A DNA stretch of 64,000 nt. Origin: Sepiola atlantica. Taxonomy: Eukaryota > Mollusca > Cephalopoda > Sepiida > Sepiolidae. Below the pieces are notes generated by a model, which saw only the letters and a list, made by a program, of their open reading frames with translations, made no database searches and was not told where the DNA came from. Positions 1 to 10,459 of the stretch are shown in pieces; position 1 is the first letter of the stretch, and the number at the start of each line of letters is the position of its first letter. The position numbers and the translations under genes are program-made. The stretch spans positions 32,002,887 to 32,066,886 of the forward strand of contig OY744519.1 of NCBI GenBank assembly GCA_963556195.1. The letters run 5' to 3'.

Positions 1-66
1 CTCTGTCTTTCTCTCTCTCTGTCTTTCTCTCTCTCTGTCTTTCTCTCTCTCTGTCTTTCTCTCTCT
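1..66. repeat. 16-bp CT-rich tandem repeat
   Basis: Four copies of a 16-bp pyrimidine unit (ctctgtctttctctct) run from the window edge, so the array may continue to the left. Confidence 0.9.
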
Positions 67-888
67 TATTTTCTCCCCCCCCCCCACTCATCTTTTAATT
101 ACTACCCATACACACATTTTTTATTTCAGACAAAATGAACTCATTTCTTATGTATTATTCTATCATTTTCAGCATAGAAATTAACTAGCAAAGATACAAG
201 GTCTTGAAAACAATATATAAATAAATAATAATCCTTTTACAATAGAAAATTTCCTAAATATTTCGACATAAATTTGATATTGATGATTGGAAGCACAATT
301 TTTTAGCTTTTTGACCCACTGGTGGCCTCAAATGACCTCCAAGGTCAATTCAAGTTATGCTAGACACAGTAGTGTCATAAGATGAGTGTTCATTCAAAAC
401 ATTCCATTTTGTAATCACACACACACACACACACACACACATATGTATGTATACATACACATATTTGTAAAATATGTCTAATATCAAATTGTGACTCATA
501 AGCGACAAAATTTGCAACAACATTATGGAAATCAAGTCCGTTGTTGATTAATTGTCTGGTGACATGTGCTTCGAGGAACTGAGCACTGTAAGGTTCATCC
601 GGGTCTATCTACCGACTCCCACGAGGGGGAGGGATCCTGTGCATTTCATTTCTCTCATATTTTCAAAACTAATATGTATATGTTATTTATTTGTTTATTT
701 TATTTGCGATGCTCGGACGAATTCGACTATCCATACGGAAAAGCATTTTACCTAAATGCTAGATGAGAATAATTCTTCCCTTCACCAGTGTGATGCTCCC
801 ACATGGGGAGCGACATATATTTAAAAAATATATAATTATCCACGGACACATGTGTCATCGTCTTATTACTTATTAAGCATGGCTGAAA
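67..888. other. Spacer, no gene seen
   Basis: AT-rich DNA with a C-run near 78-86 and a (CA)n tract at about 417-440. Short open frames here show no recognisable domain. Confidence 0.4.
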
Positions 889-957
889 CTAGCGAGATTT
901 GAAACTGTGACCCCAGCGGTTGTAGCTGGACGCTCTACCACAGAGCCAAGCCCTGCT
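889..957 (-). mobile_element. tRNA-like SINE head or tRNA pseudogene
   Basis: On the minus strand an A-box-like TGGCTCTGTGGTAGAGC is followed about 40 bases later by a degraded B box (AGTTTCAAATC). There is no clean cloverleaf, so this is a tRNA-derived SINE head or pseudogene rather than a working tRNA. Confidence 0.5.
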
Positions 958-1079
958 CGTGGAAGGAGTGTATCTGTTTTTAATGCATGTCATTTGTTTA
1001 CTTTACTTGCGATATCTAACATAGGGAAAAGTATTTTAGCTAAATGAAAGATGGGATTATATACATATACATATCTTAT

Positions 1080-1470
1080 CTAAATGAATAAACGCAAAAG
1101 TTGGGCTCATTTCTCGCACGAACGGTAAAGTCAAAGCGGTCTGTTTCCAATTAATTCAACTTATTAAATAGACGCACTATCTTTTTATATACCGTTTGTA
1201 TAGATGTGATATCAGATTCGGCAGGTTAACTAATTTGCATATTGGTTTTGTAAAAGTTAATTTTATTAACTATGATTTGGTATTGTTGTTTAATTCAATG
1301 ATTTTTAAAATTTTAATATAACAAATAGTTCTCTCTCAATATTGTTTTATTTCCTGGACAAATATTTAGCATTTGTATTCAAACGTTTTCTAACGTCGTT
1401 CAAATGTTTCAAACATCGGTCGCTCTCAAGAAAAAGCGACCGCCTCGATTTTCGTAAATTACTAGTGAAA
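1080..1470 (+). repeat. Dispersed repeat R1, copy 1
   Basis: Matches 7868-8260 in the same orientation, for example the shared GGTTAACTAATTTGCATATT and TTTTATTTCCTGG blocks. It carries no coding signal, and its element class is unknown. Confidence 0.8.
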
Positions 1471-1800
1471 AGACAAATGCGTTTCTTCTATTTTCTTTTC
1501 TTTAGGTCACATTTAAATGTTTCGAAATTGCCAAAATGTTAACGTTCCGTATTTGAACCCGGTATTTCACGGGGGAATGGTAATTTATTTTTATCAGTAA
1601 CAATTGATTTCGTCACACGCGAGGTAAATCTTACTGTACAAACTGAAAACAACTAATCGAAGTGAAACTTAAAACAAACAAACAAACAAACAACAAAAGT
1701 AAATAAATACTCGAGTTATATCTTACTAAAAGAAGAAATACCCTAGTAATGTTTTTTTTTTAAAAGTGAAATAAGTTTTACTTTAGAAAATAAACTAATC

Positions 1801-1831
<31 letters not shown>

Positions 1832-2341
1832 CTGTTAACGACGCCGTATTATTATGTTATTGTTTTTTTATTATATTGTTTGAAACAATAGTTTCGTCGA
1901 TAGTAAAAGAGTAAATGATATGCTGAGAACAGATACTACACTTTGAATTATTTATTTGCACAAAATATAAAAATTTTAATTACGAACAAGTTAAGCACAA
2001 GGTCATCAAAAAAGCGGGCAAAAGAGGGGTCGTTGGGCATTCTTGGTCAGCCGTTATAAAATTGTCTATCTTACTCTTAACTAGAATCATCCCAGTCACC
2101 ATAATACCACATTTACACTGGGGGAGTGGCATCATTCTTAAAATATCTTCAAATTGTTGAAAAACATTTCTTTTCATAAATACATTTATTTACAGAAATT
2201 CATTGAATTAAAAAAATAAAAATAGGGAGTGGGATCTTAGAGAAAGAACCAAGAAACTATAAAAAAAACATGTTTTTATAACTAGGCTTTTATAAAAATG
2301 ATTTAATCTAATATTTTGTATTATCTTTTAATCGGGATAGG
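1471..2341. other. Spacer with (CT)n
   Basis: A CT dinucleotide tract lies at about 1803-1831 and poly-A/T runs are present. A B-box-like GGGTTCAAAT occurs on the minus strand near 1555 without a convincing A box. No gene seen. Confidence 0.4.
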
Positions 2342-2824
2342 TTAGTGTAGTATCGGTTCTGTTGTCATAAGACCGTCCTCCCAGGAATTACTTCCTCCTT
2401 TTATAAGGGGATGGAGGTAACCCTCCCAGGTCTTACATCCTCCTGTGAGGGAAGGTTAATGTAGTATCTGTTCTTTTGTCATGGGACCATCTTCCCAGGG
2501 CCTACCTTCTTTTTGGGGGGCAGGTGGTAGTGTAGTATCTTTTCTGTTGCCATGATACTATACTCACAGGCATTACCTTCTGCTTTTATTGGGAGATCCT
2601 CCCAGGTATTACCTCCTCTATTTTGGAAGGGGTATTGTAGTACCTATATTGTTGTCATGATACTATCCTACCAGACATTACCTCCTCCTTTGAGGATTAG
2701 TAGTGTAGTATATATGTTCGTTATTACTGCTTCCTTTGGTGTTCAGTGTATATAGTTCGTTCATCATGATATCATCTTCTCAGCTTAGCAAAAGTATGCG
2801 ACCGGAGGGAGCATATATTTGCCA

Positions 2825-2825
<1 letters not shown>
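2342..2825 (+). mobile_element. Tandem array of U2-snRNA-like motif units
   Basis: Five degenerate units begin near 2342, 2456, 2528, 2633 and 2701. Each starts with a variant of TAGTGTAGTATCTGTTCT, which matches the U2 snRNA branch-site-recognition region, followed by ATGATACCATCCTCCCAGG-like sequence and a CCTCCTC...GGGGAGG-like module. The longer units of about 105-114 bp repeat the CCTCCCAGG module. The array ends in AGCAAAAGTATGCGAC...GGGAGCATATATTTGCC and then (TA)n. The same units and the same end occur inverted at 57306-57550, so this is a dispersed element, not a U2 gene. Confidence 0.7.

Positions 2826-2872
<47 letters not shown>
2826..2872. repeat. (TA)n microsatellite
   Basis: Uninterrupted TA tract that forms the downstream border of the U2-motif array. 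Confidence 0.95.
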
Positions 2873-2876
<4 letters not shown>

Positions 2877-3144
2877 CGTCCAAACACTTTAAAATGCAGC
2901 AACATTTTTGAGAGTAACGGATAAATTTTATTAGACAGACGAACAGCACAGGTAAAGAATTTTTTTTTTTTTTTTTTTTTTTTTGTCTTAAATAACTAAT
3001 ATAAGTTAGCAAAACATTTATATGGAACAAAACGTAGATTTAGTATAAGGAACGTTTATGTTTTTGTCTTTTAAGGGAAGTGGGGTCTGATCAACTCTGC
3101 TGGGAAGCCATGAAATTAAATACTGTCTTGTTTTTAAATTCCCG

Positions 3145-3332
3145 AAACAGTTTTTCATGGTAAACAACTGATGATCCCTTAAAATAGTGTTAGAAACTAA
3201 CTAATATAATAACTGTAAAAAATAAATTGACTTACATGAGTGATTTTCCACTGGAAGACTTGAGACTATAAGTTTTTTTTTTGTTTTTTTTTTTTATATA
3301 GTTTTAATGGTTGAGAAACTTCCGAGACTATA
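3145..3332 (+). repeat. Dispersed repeat R2, copy 1
   Basis: Nearly identical to 23708-23924, differing mainly in T-tract length and one base near the start of CTTACATGAG. It contains CTGATGA at 3168 and GAAAC at 3193, a hammerhead-like spacing but without a convincing stem between them. It ends in (TA)n. Confidence 0.85.
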
Positions 3333-3408
3333 TATATATATATATATAATGAGAAGTTAGAAAGAAATAACTCAAACCAATAATCCAGTCATTTCACGCT
3401 ATAATTTA

Positions 3409-3437
3409 TTTCTTCTCGCCAGGACCAGAATCATCAG
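3409..3437 (-). ncRNA. Hammerhead-like core, left arm
   Basis: Read on the minus strand: CTGATGA, a stem-like stretch, two extra A, then GAAATAAATTAT, which can form a short stem III. Flanking CACGT and GCGTG could pair as stem I. The extra A residues before GAAA depart from the hammerhead consensus, so activity is doubtful. Confidence 0.3.
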
Positions 3438-3501
3438 ACGTGGTTGTGAGACTGGTGGTTTCTGAATGGAAAAAAAAAACCCACCAGTCTCACAACCGCA
3501 T

Positions 3502-3527
3502 CTGATGACTCGTCCTGACGAGAAGAA
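3502..3527 (+). ncRNA. Hammerhead-like core, right arm
   Basis: CTGATGA, then CTCGT-CCTG-ACGAG as a stem II, then GAAGAAAT. The same architecture as the left arm, with a mismatch in the possible stem I. Probably a decayed copy. Confidence 0.3.
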
Positions 3528-3710
3528 ATAAATTATAACGTGAAATGACTGGATTGTAGGTTTGAGTTATTTATTTCTAACTTCTATTATTGCTCTGTTT
3601 TTACATTGAGCTCTCCAAATTATATTTCCTACAGAAATTATCTCCCCGTCTCTCTCTTCCCCTCCCCCTCTCTCCTCCTCTCTCTCCCTCTCCTCCCTTC
3701 TCTCCCTCTA

Positions 3711-4340
3711 TACTAGAAGAATACTCGTTCTAGGATGGGCAAAATTAATTCCTCAAACAGAACAGTATTGCACCATTTTCATGTTCCTTTACAAAAATTA
3801 AAATAACGATATGATGCTATGTCTAGAATCCTCATTCCAATTTTGATCAAAATCATTACATGATTTTGATTCTAGAAAATCTTTCAAATTTAAGGAATAA
3901 GCTTAAAGGGTTTTAAGCAGAAATTAAAATTCATGGAATCATACTTCATTGATGTCTAATGATCAAATTTAATGCAAATCTGAAATATTTGAATTTTCAA
4001 TCATGAGGTTGTGCCCATATTATGCCCCTAAAAACCCTTTAGAATACTCTAAAGAAACTGAAATTTGGAGAATATTTATTAATTGATGTCTCATACCTAT
4101 TGTTACAATTTCACAAATCAGAGGTATCTGAATTTTTTACGACGGCTTCCCCTTTCCTCTTGTTGTTTTTTTTTTGTATAGGAGAAATGATCAGAGTGCT
4201 CAATTACATACATAAGAGCATGTATTTTTTATTTCAAATAACACTATATATTAGTTTTATCATCCATCGATACCTGGGTTTTCCTGGAAACCCTGAGAAA
4301 TCAGCTCATAGTGTTAACTAAAGATACCAAGCATGACCAT
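3711..4340 (-). mobile_element. Helitron-like nonautonomous element, 3' end at left
   Basis: On the minus strand it ends in a short hairpin followed by ATTCTTCTAGTA, the CTAG-type end of Helitrons. Its interior matches 12154-12330 directly and 8240-8580 inverted, with shared blocks around TTTTGATCAAAAT and CAAATCTGAAATATTTGAAT. No Rep/helicase frame is present. Confidence 0.45.
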
Positions 4341-5931
4341 TTTTCAATCGATGTGTTGGAAAAAAAAAAGAAAAGGTTTGATCAGTTTATCACTAGTGAC
4401 CTTCTGTCCATGATGCAATATCCTGACACATAGTTCTAATTCTAAACTTTTAACTTCTAATGGAAATTTCCACTTGTCTGCTTAACCCAACGTGGAAATT
4501 TCCTTTTTTAACCATAGTTTTACACATTTGCCTCTAATCTTGCTTCAAAAATCCCTTCATTCGTGCTTGCCCCAAATCCTCTTAGACATATAATTAATGG
4601 TTATTTACATGAGTCAATTACTGGCTACCTTGTGAACATTTGCACCTCAAAATAGACGAAATTTGCAATATATCACAGATAAAAGTACATTCTGACATGT
4701 CATAAATTGTTGCTCAGTGAATGGTGATGTCTCTCAATTTCTTTCTCTCCATCTTGATAACAGCGATTGTAAAAGTTACTAAAATTAACACAAAATCGTT
4801 GGGGTTTACAATGCTTTCAGGGTTTTCATTTACAGTATATATACATACATAATACCCCCGCCCTGTAAGAGAATAGGAGCAGTTTTTCTAAATCAGGACC
4901 TTTTCTCCTTCACAATTCAGAGAAAAGAGAAAGATTTGATCAGCTTATCCAATTTATGTCACTTCACATTTCCTGTTTATGATACAATATCCTGACACGT
5001 AGTCCTCGTTCTAAACTTTTAACTTCTAATATAAAGTTCTACTTTTCTGCTTACCTAACCTTAATGAAAATTCCGTTTTTTAACATTTCTATACCCCCTG
5101 TCCGATATCGTTACATTTATATTTTTAAAACGTTAATAAAAACTATTAATTTATTATTAGTAGTAGTATTAGTATTATTAGTAGTAGTAGTTTAATACAG
5201 TACCTTGGTATGTAAATTTCCATCTTTACCTAGTTTTTACTGCTTAATAGCTTGTATAAAGAAAAGTATTTGAAATTTGGTGGAAAAAAATACTACTCAG
5301 TATTAGCATGAGAGAGTAAGTAACTACGATGAATGTATTTATGTAGTGTTTTTATTGGCAAAAAACATTAGAAATTGTTTTTAAGCAAAAATAATTTGCT
5401 TTGAACTAATGCCGAATACTGTTTACCTTTTTTTATGGATTATCAAACAGAAAAGGTCACTTAGTTTACAGAAAATATTTATGTAATGTTTTTTTGTTAT
5501 ATCATGCTAATTTTTTCAAATTTATAAAACACATATCCAGTTAAAAAGAAATCCTTTAGACTAACGTGAAATTCGAACTCGAGTATTAACATTGTAAAAC
5601 TACTGCCTTAGTAATGTGTACTCTGCCTATTCCTTTTTCGTCAATCAATCACGTTTGTATTTGCGTACGGGCAAACTCCAAAAAGCATGTTTTTAATAGT
5701 ATATAGATTATTATTGTTACTGTTAAGTAGCATTTGTATTTTACAATGCAAAACTAGTTAATTGTAAATTTATATTTTTCAATTAAAATACAAAAATAAA
5801 ACTTTATTCGATGATTAAAATAAAGTGTTAAATTATTAAAAAAATCTATTATTTTTATGATAAAAATAAGTTTCATGTTGTACAGAAAAATGATTATCTT
5901 TAATATTTTGCAATTAAAATAGCCAGAGTTG
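4341..5931. other. Non-coding region with a local direct duplication
   Basis: About 4370-4520 and 4930-5085 are diverged direct copies (shared TTTGATCA, ATATCCTGACAC and CTAAACTTTTAACTTCTAAT). A degenerate B-box-like GAGTTCGAATTTC lies on the minus strand near 5570. No gene seen. Confidence 0.5.
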
Positions 5932-6117
5932 GTGTTCATACCAGTTGAGGATTCATCCTCGGCAATCAGTCCGACGGTCTGTGACATTTTTGAGTAGGTG
6001 ATTACCTTGCTTCTGTCAGGCTGAGGTATGGTTCTGCACATTATAAGAGGTCTATCCTCACAGGCTTTACCTCCTCTCTTTGAGGGGGGGGGTAGTTTAT
6101 TACTAATCGCTTGATAT
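5932..6117 (+). mobile_element. SINE V2, 5' part (interrupted copy)
   Basis: Begins CATACCAGTTGAGG and runs through the CCTCACAGGCTTTACCTCC module to CTAATCGCTTGA. The same order is seen in the full minus-strand copies at 59577-59887, 38452-38743 and 20190-20497. The 3' part continues at 6490, so a LINE insertion splits this copy. Confidence 0.8.
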
Positions 6118-6487
6118 TTAAAAAAAATTTTTTTTTAACGTAGTTCACCCCAAACAAGGCAGGCCGCCACTGTAGACGTAAGGGGCTACTGAAAAGAAAG
6201 AAAAGGAGAGAAGGTTGGAGGGGAGGGGGTTCAACCTAAACTGGGATCTCCGCAGCGAGATGTCTGTTTACATTAATTTTAAATTTCTGCATGTCAGTAC
6301 TGTCGGGGAAACAGGGGGCAGGGAGGGAGTTCCAGAGGCCAGCAGCACGAGGAAAGAAGCTATTTGAGTAGAAAGCTCTCCGGCATCTGGGGACTGCCAC
6401 AGTGAATGGATGGGATTTAGTTGACTGTCAAGTTGGTCTAGTGAATTTACGTCGAGGGGGCACCAGAGTAGCCAATTCATCGGAGCA
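6118..6487 (-). mobile_element. LINE A 3' fragment
   Basis: A 5'-truncated LINE on the minus strand. Reading right to left it carries the end of the ORF2 C-terminus (RSPDAGELSTQIASF and LTCRNLKLM are off-frame matches to the copy at 47950-50775), then the 3' UTR with CTTACGTCTACAGTGG and TTGTTTGGGGTGAACTA, then an A/T-rich tail. It sits inside SINE V2. Confidence 0.85.
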
Positions 6488-6634
6488 TAATCCTACTGTG
6501 GAATGCCGACAAGGCTTCTCGGCCATTTTTTTGTGGACCAGGGTGCACACGCCTCGTATGTGCTGGCTTTTCAATCCTCACCTTCTGACCTTGTGTCACA
6601 TTTTGCCGTAGTGGTGAGGGTGGGAGGTAAATAA
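6488..6634 (+). mobile_element. SINE V2, 3' part
   Basis: Resumes with CCTACTGTGGAATGCCGAC and runs through CTGGCTTTTCAATCC and TGTGTCACATTTT to GGGAGGTAAATAACT. It is collinear with the tails of the other SINE V2 copies and with the U2-headed SINE tail. Confidence 0.8.
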
Positions 6635-6824
6635 CTAGCTGTGTATGTTTTATCCATTGTTAAACTATTTATGAATGGAAATTAATTGTGATTTTAATAT
6701 TTTATTTTATTAGTTTGCGCTTAAAATGATTCGTATTTTACGATTACGAATCATAAAATCATGTTTTTATCTTACGGGTAAAAATGTGATGTCATTTAAA
6801 CACACATGCACTTTTAATAAGATA

Positions 6825-6862
6825 CTAGAAGTTCCATCCGGCATTGCACGGTTATAAATGAG
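6825..6862 (-). mobile_element. Helitron-like 3' end
   Basis: On the minus strand CGTGCAATGCCGGATGGAAC is followed by TTCTAGT, like the ends at 26890 and 47737. The rest of the element is not resolved. Confidence 0.35.
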
Positions 6863-6945
6863 AACCCCTGTGTATTCCTGCTCCCAGCCCTGAACATTAC
6901 TATTTTTGTAATGTTCTGTAATTCTTAAGTTTAACTTTTATTTTT

Positions 6946-7283
6946 GGCCTTTTGGCTAAGATCAAAGTGTAGTATCTGTTCCGATGGATACTGCACCCCA
7001 TAGATTGGTATTGTCTTGGCCTTCGGGGCTTGATTTACGCCGGTCTATGGGTCTGTTCTGTGCAGTTCTAGAAGGTCCACCCTCCCAGGCTTTGCCTCCC
7101 CTCTTTGGGGAGGAGTAAGTTTATTGCTTACTGCATGAGGCGCCCCTACCGGGGAATGCCGACGGGGCTGCCCAGGCAATTTTTAAATCCCACTTTCCCG
7201 ACCCGACCTTGGGTCACATCTTACTTGTGGGAGTAAGATAAAAACTGGCCTTGTGCCTAACTCCTTGAGAGGAGTAAATCAAT
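6946..7283 (+). mobile_element. U2-snRNA-headed SINE, copy 1
   Basis: Starts with GGCCTTTTGGCTAAGATCAA followed by AGTGTAGTATCTGTTC. This matches about 35 bases of the 5' part of U2 snRNA, with one extra A. It then runs through TGGCCTTCGGGGCTTG, the CCTCCCAGGCTTTGCCTCC module, CGCCCCTACCGGGGAATGCC and a tail ending GAGGAGTAAAT. Relative to copy 2 (15719-16084) about 40 bases of the tail are missing. It has no ORF. The structure fits a SINE with an snRNA-derived head, a class known from other animals. Confidence 0.85.
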
Positions 7284-7867
7284 ACTCCTTCTATTTGCCC
7301 CTTCACACCTCATTAGTCCTCCTCCCACCACCTAAAACACTCAACAGTTTTAGTATTATATATATAGGTTATCTATGAACAAATAAATCTTGTTACCTTT
7401 GTAACGAGCTGATCTAAGATAAATTTACAGATATAAGATAGATATAAAATACATTTATGAGTTTATTTATCCAGGAAGAAAATTGAATGCTTAAAAAAAT
7501 TCATTAATCTATTTTTGAATTGTTAAAAAAAAAAAGAAAAAAAAAACTTTTGTAAATCTGTGACGTATTTATTGATCAAAAAGGAAATACTTTTTGGTGT
7601 ATAAAAATAAGGAAAAAATACAGTTTTTTATTTTGTATTTATTTATTTTTTATTTAGAAGCTTTAAAAAAAACTTTTGTAAATCACCATAACATTATTTA
7701 TTTGTTTTCAACAATGATAATCAAACATGATTTTAATATGGATAACTTTAATTCAAACATAAAAAAAACAATAGCAAAATTTATGAAAAATGCAGTGAAT
7801 TATTGCAAAGACAACATGGACGAATATATGCTGCATAAGCAATAGTCATACTATTACTAAAGCATCT
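7284..7867. other. AT-rich spacer
   Basis: Poly-A runs and a low-complexity open frame at 7594-7845 rich in Asn, Lys and Ile. It has no recognisable domain and is probably not a gene. Confidence 0.4.
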
Positions 7868-8260
7868 CAAAATGAATAAATGTTAAAGTTGAGCCCATGT
7901 CTAAAACACTATTTTAAGTTAATTCAACTTGACACAATAGACGCACCATCTTTTTTTAAATACTTTTTATGTATATGTGATGCCAGTCTCGAGGTTAACT
8001 AATTTGCATATTGGTTTTGAGAAAGAACTATTTATTAACTATTATTTGTTATTTTTTAATTCAATGATTATTTTCATTTTAAAATAACAAATAGTTATGT
8101 TTTGCAATAGTGTTTTATTTCCTGGGCAAATATTTAGCATTTGTGTTCAAATGTTCCTTTAAACCAGTTGCGATCTATTTCTAAATTGCAAGTGAAAAGG
8201 CAAATTGATTTTTTTTTCTTTTCCTTTCTTGACAGTCACATTTAAAAGATAAATAAATTT
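7868..8260 (+). repeat. Dispersed repeat R1, copy 2
   Basis: Direct copy of 1080-1470, with the shared GGTTAACTAATTTGCATATT and TTAACTATTATTTG regions. Confidence 0.8.
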
Positions 8261-8575
8261 GTATCTAGAATTCAGATACGTCAGATTTTTTTCACTTTTA
8301 ACAATAGGTAATTAGATATCAATTAATAAACATTCTCCAAATTTAAGTTTCTTTGGGGTATTTGAAAGGTTTTTTTAGAGGCACAACTTCCCATTTAAAA
8401 ATTCAAATATTTCAGATTTGCGTTAGATTTGATCCAGTCATTAGACATTAAGCAAGATTCCTTGAATTTCACTTTCTTCTTAAAACACCTTAAGCTTAAG
8501 TCTTAAATTGTACACTCAAAACCATGTGATGGATTTTGATCAAAATTAGAATAAGGATTCAAGCAGTTTAGCAGC

Positions 8576-8578
<3 letters not shown>
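8240..8578 (+). repeat. Helitron-like interior, inverted copy
   Basis: Reverse-complement match to about 3820-4130 (shared TTTTGATCAAAAT, CAAATATTTCAGATTTGC and TCTCCAAATTTAAG). It runs directly into a (TA)n tract. Confidence 0.6.

Positions 8579-8622
<44 letters not shown>
8579..8622. repeat. (TA)n microsatellite
   Basis: TA tract followed by a short (TTTA)n run, between two mobile-element fragments. Confidence 0.95.
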
Positions 8623-8626
<4 letters not shown>

Positions 8627-8660
8627 TTATTTATTTATTTATTTTATATATTATATTTTA

Positions 8661-9017
8661 TTGGTCCCCCGATTTATAAAATCAGGGGACTTATGTTTAG
8701 AGGCATGTCTGTAACGTTCTCCGCAACCATCCATTGAATTTCTCTGAAATTTTGCATGAAGTTGTAACTTTTGTCAGGTTAGAAAGTGACATTCTCCGAT
8801 TTTTGAAAAGAAAATCTGGTTAGCCCCCCAGGGGGTCAAAAGGCCCCGAAATGGCAAAAAATGACATTTTTTGCCCCATAACTTTTCATCCATCCATTCA
8901 ATTTCTCTGAAACTTGGCCAAAATGTGGAGGCAATTGTTCCTAATAGGTAATAAGTATCGCTGACCTTGGAAAAATCTGGTTCGCGCCCCCAGGGAGTCA
9001 AAAGCCCCCAAGCGGCT
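8661..9017 (+). mobile_element. GGTCCCC element, internally deleted copy
   Basis: Begins TTGGTCCCCCGATTTATAAA, where GTCCCCCGATTT and AAAATCAGGGGAC form a terminal hairpin. It contains tandem related segments around TTTCTCTGAAACTTGGCC and ends at GCGGCTTGT. Compared with 17304-17905 it lacks about 250 bases before the shared end. No ORF with a known domain. Confidence 0.75.
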
Positions 9018-9164
9018 TGTATTTTATATTAATATTTTGTTTTTTTTACATAATTACTTTTTATTTTTTATTTTGATTTTTTGATTTTGATTCTTAACGG
9101 TCCTAACCACGTGACTTTCCAAATTTAAATTTTAAATTTCTTTTCTTTTTTTCCATTTCATTCT

Positions 9165-9300
9165 TTCCAAATATGATCTCAGGTTAAGATCGGATTTTAA
9201 CTCTGCCTGATGAGATCTCAGTTTATAATAGCTGTTGATCGATAACATCGACATGCCAGTGTCGCAGATTTTGTATATGTCTGTGTAAATAAAAATAATC

Positions 9301-9303
<3 letters not shown>
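9165..9303 (+). repeat. SINE-like repeat R3
   Basis: Carries TGCCTGATGAGATCTCAGTT, GACATGCCAGTGTCGCAGAT and the 3' end AAATAAAAATAATCATA before a (TA)n tract. Other copies lie at 21754-21930 and, as a head-to-head pair, at 31883-32165. Confidence 0.8.
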
Positions 9304-9334
<31 letters not shown>

Positions 9335-9336
<2 letters not shown>

Positions 9337-10300
9337 ACTTTAATTCACCCTAAACAAGGCACATTGCCCACTGAGACATAAAGGGCTACTGTAAAGTTTG
9401 AGCCATATCCATAGGGGCATCCTAAGTGGGGAGTTGTGCAGCAAAATGTTTGTTCACATTATATTTAAACTAATGCATGTTGGTACGCTTAGGGGAGCAG
9501 GGGAATTCCAAAGGCTAGCAGTTCGAGGAAATAAGCTATTAGAGTAGAATGCCTTCCGATATCTGGGGACCTCTACAATGAAGGGGTTCGATTTAGCTGA
9601 TTGTCGGGTTGGTCGGGGGTATTTACATTGTGGGGAACACAAGTGCAGCAGAGCACATTCCATTGAAGTAATTTGTAAAACAGGCACATGGATGTAACAT
9701 TGCAGCGATGGGACAGAGGCTGGAGCTTGGCAGACAGTGTGGTACCTATAAGGTTAGATTTTTTTTTTTTTTAACTATGTCTAATAGGGAGAGACTAGTG
9801 ACTGGTGCACCAGCTCGGATGAGACAACAATACTCAATGGGTGAGTGAATGGTAGCTTTGTAGAGATATAGGATACTGTCAGGTGTGAGAAGGTTTCTAT
9901 CACGGTAGCGGAAGCTCACCTTCTTTGCAGCAGTCTTGGCAGTATCTTTGTTTCAATTTTGTTGTATTTTTTTCCAATTCATGTTACCTGTGAATGTTAG
10001 GCCGAGGAGCTTGAATGCTGGACTCTCGGTTAGGGTGCTATCAACCGTGGCAATTAGTGGTTGAAAAGGTTTCTTATAATTGTTAAAGGACAGAAGCTTT
10101 GTCTTGGTAGCAGTAAATGTTATCATCCATTTATGTCCCTCTTCAACTACAGACTGGAGCTCATTTTTTTTTTAAAATATCAGCCATTGCCTTAGATATG
10201 TGAGCGTTCATTTTACCCACATGCCAAAATAGAGCGTGGTGTCATCGGGAAATATACGCATCTCTGACACAATTTCAATCTTCGTTACTGGACGTAAAAG
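9335..10300 (-). mobile_element. LINE A fragment, about 1 kb
   Basis: Minus-strand 5'-truncated LINE A. From right to left it has the end of the RT domain (a sequence around GATGACACCACGCTCTATTT), the AATGAATTGGAA-type region, the C-terminus with GTATTGTTGTCTCATCCGAG in place of the cysteine-rich CCHIWAG region, and the 3' UTR next to CACCCTAAACAAGGC. Many frameshifts; a pseudogene copy. Confidence 0.85.
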
Positions 10301-10459
10301 TGGTGCAGAACCGTTTTGTTTAAGGAATTAATTTTACCTGTCCTGGGACATGTATTCTCCTAGTAATATTTGTAATATTTATTTAACAGGTACATAAACA
10401 AAAAAATATTATGTTGCATTTTATTAAGATAAAAATTAAGATTTGATCAAGCATTTAAT

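Larger units (their letters stand above)
3351..3590. repeat. Long inverted repeat (fold-back element)
   Basis: Arms of about 105 bp at 3351-3455 and 3480-3590 are reverse complements with few mismatches (for example TAATTTATTTCTTCTCG against CGAGAAGAAATAAATTA), separated by a short A-rich loop. Both arms carry CTGATGA and GAAATAAATTATA. It has no coding capacity. Confidence 0.9.

Noticed and set aside
6946..7283. Functional U2 snRNA gene
   Set aside because: Only about 35 bases match U2; the Sm site and 3' half are absent and the rest is shared SINE body.
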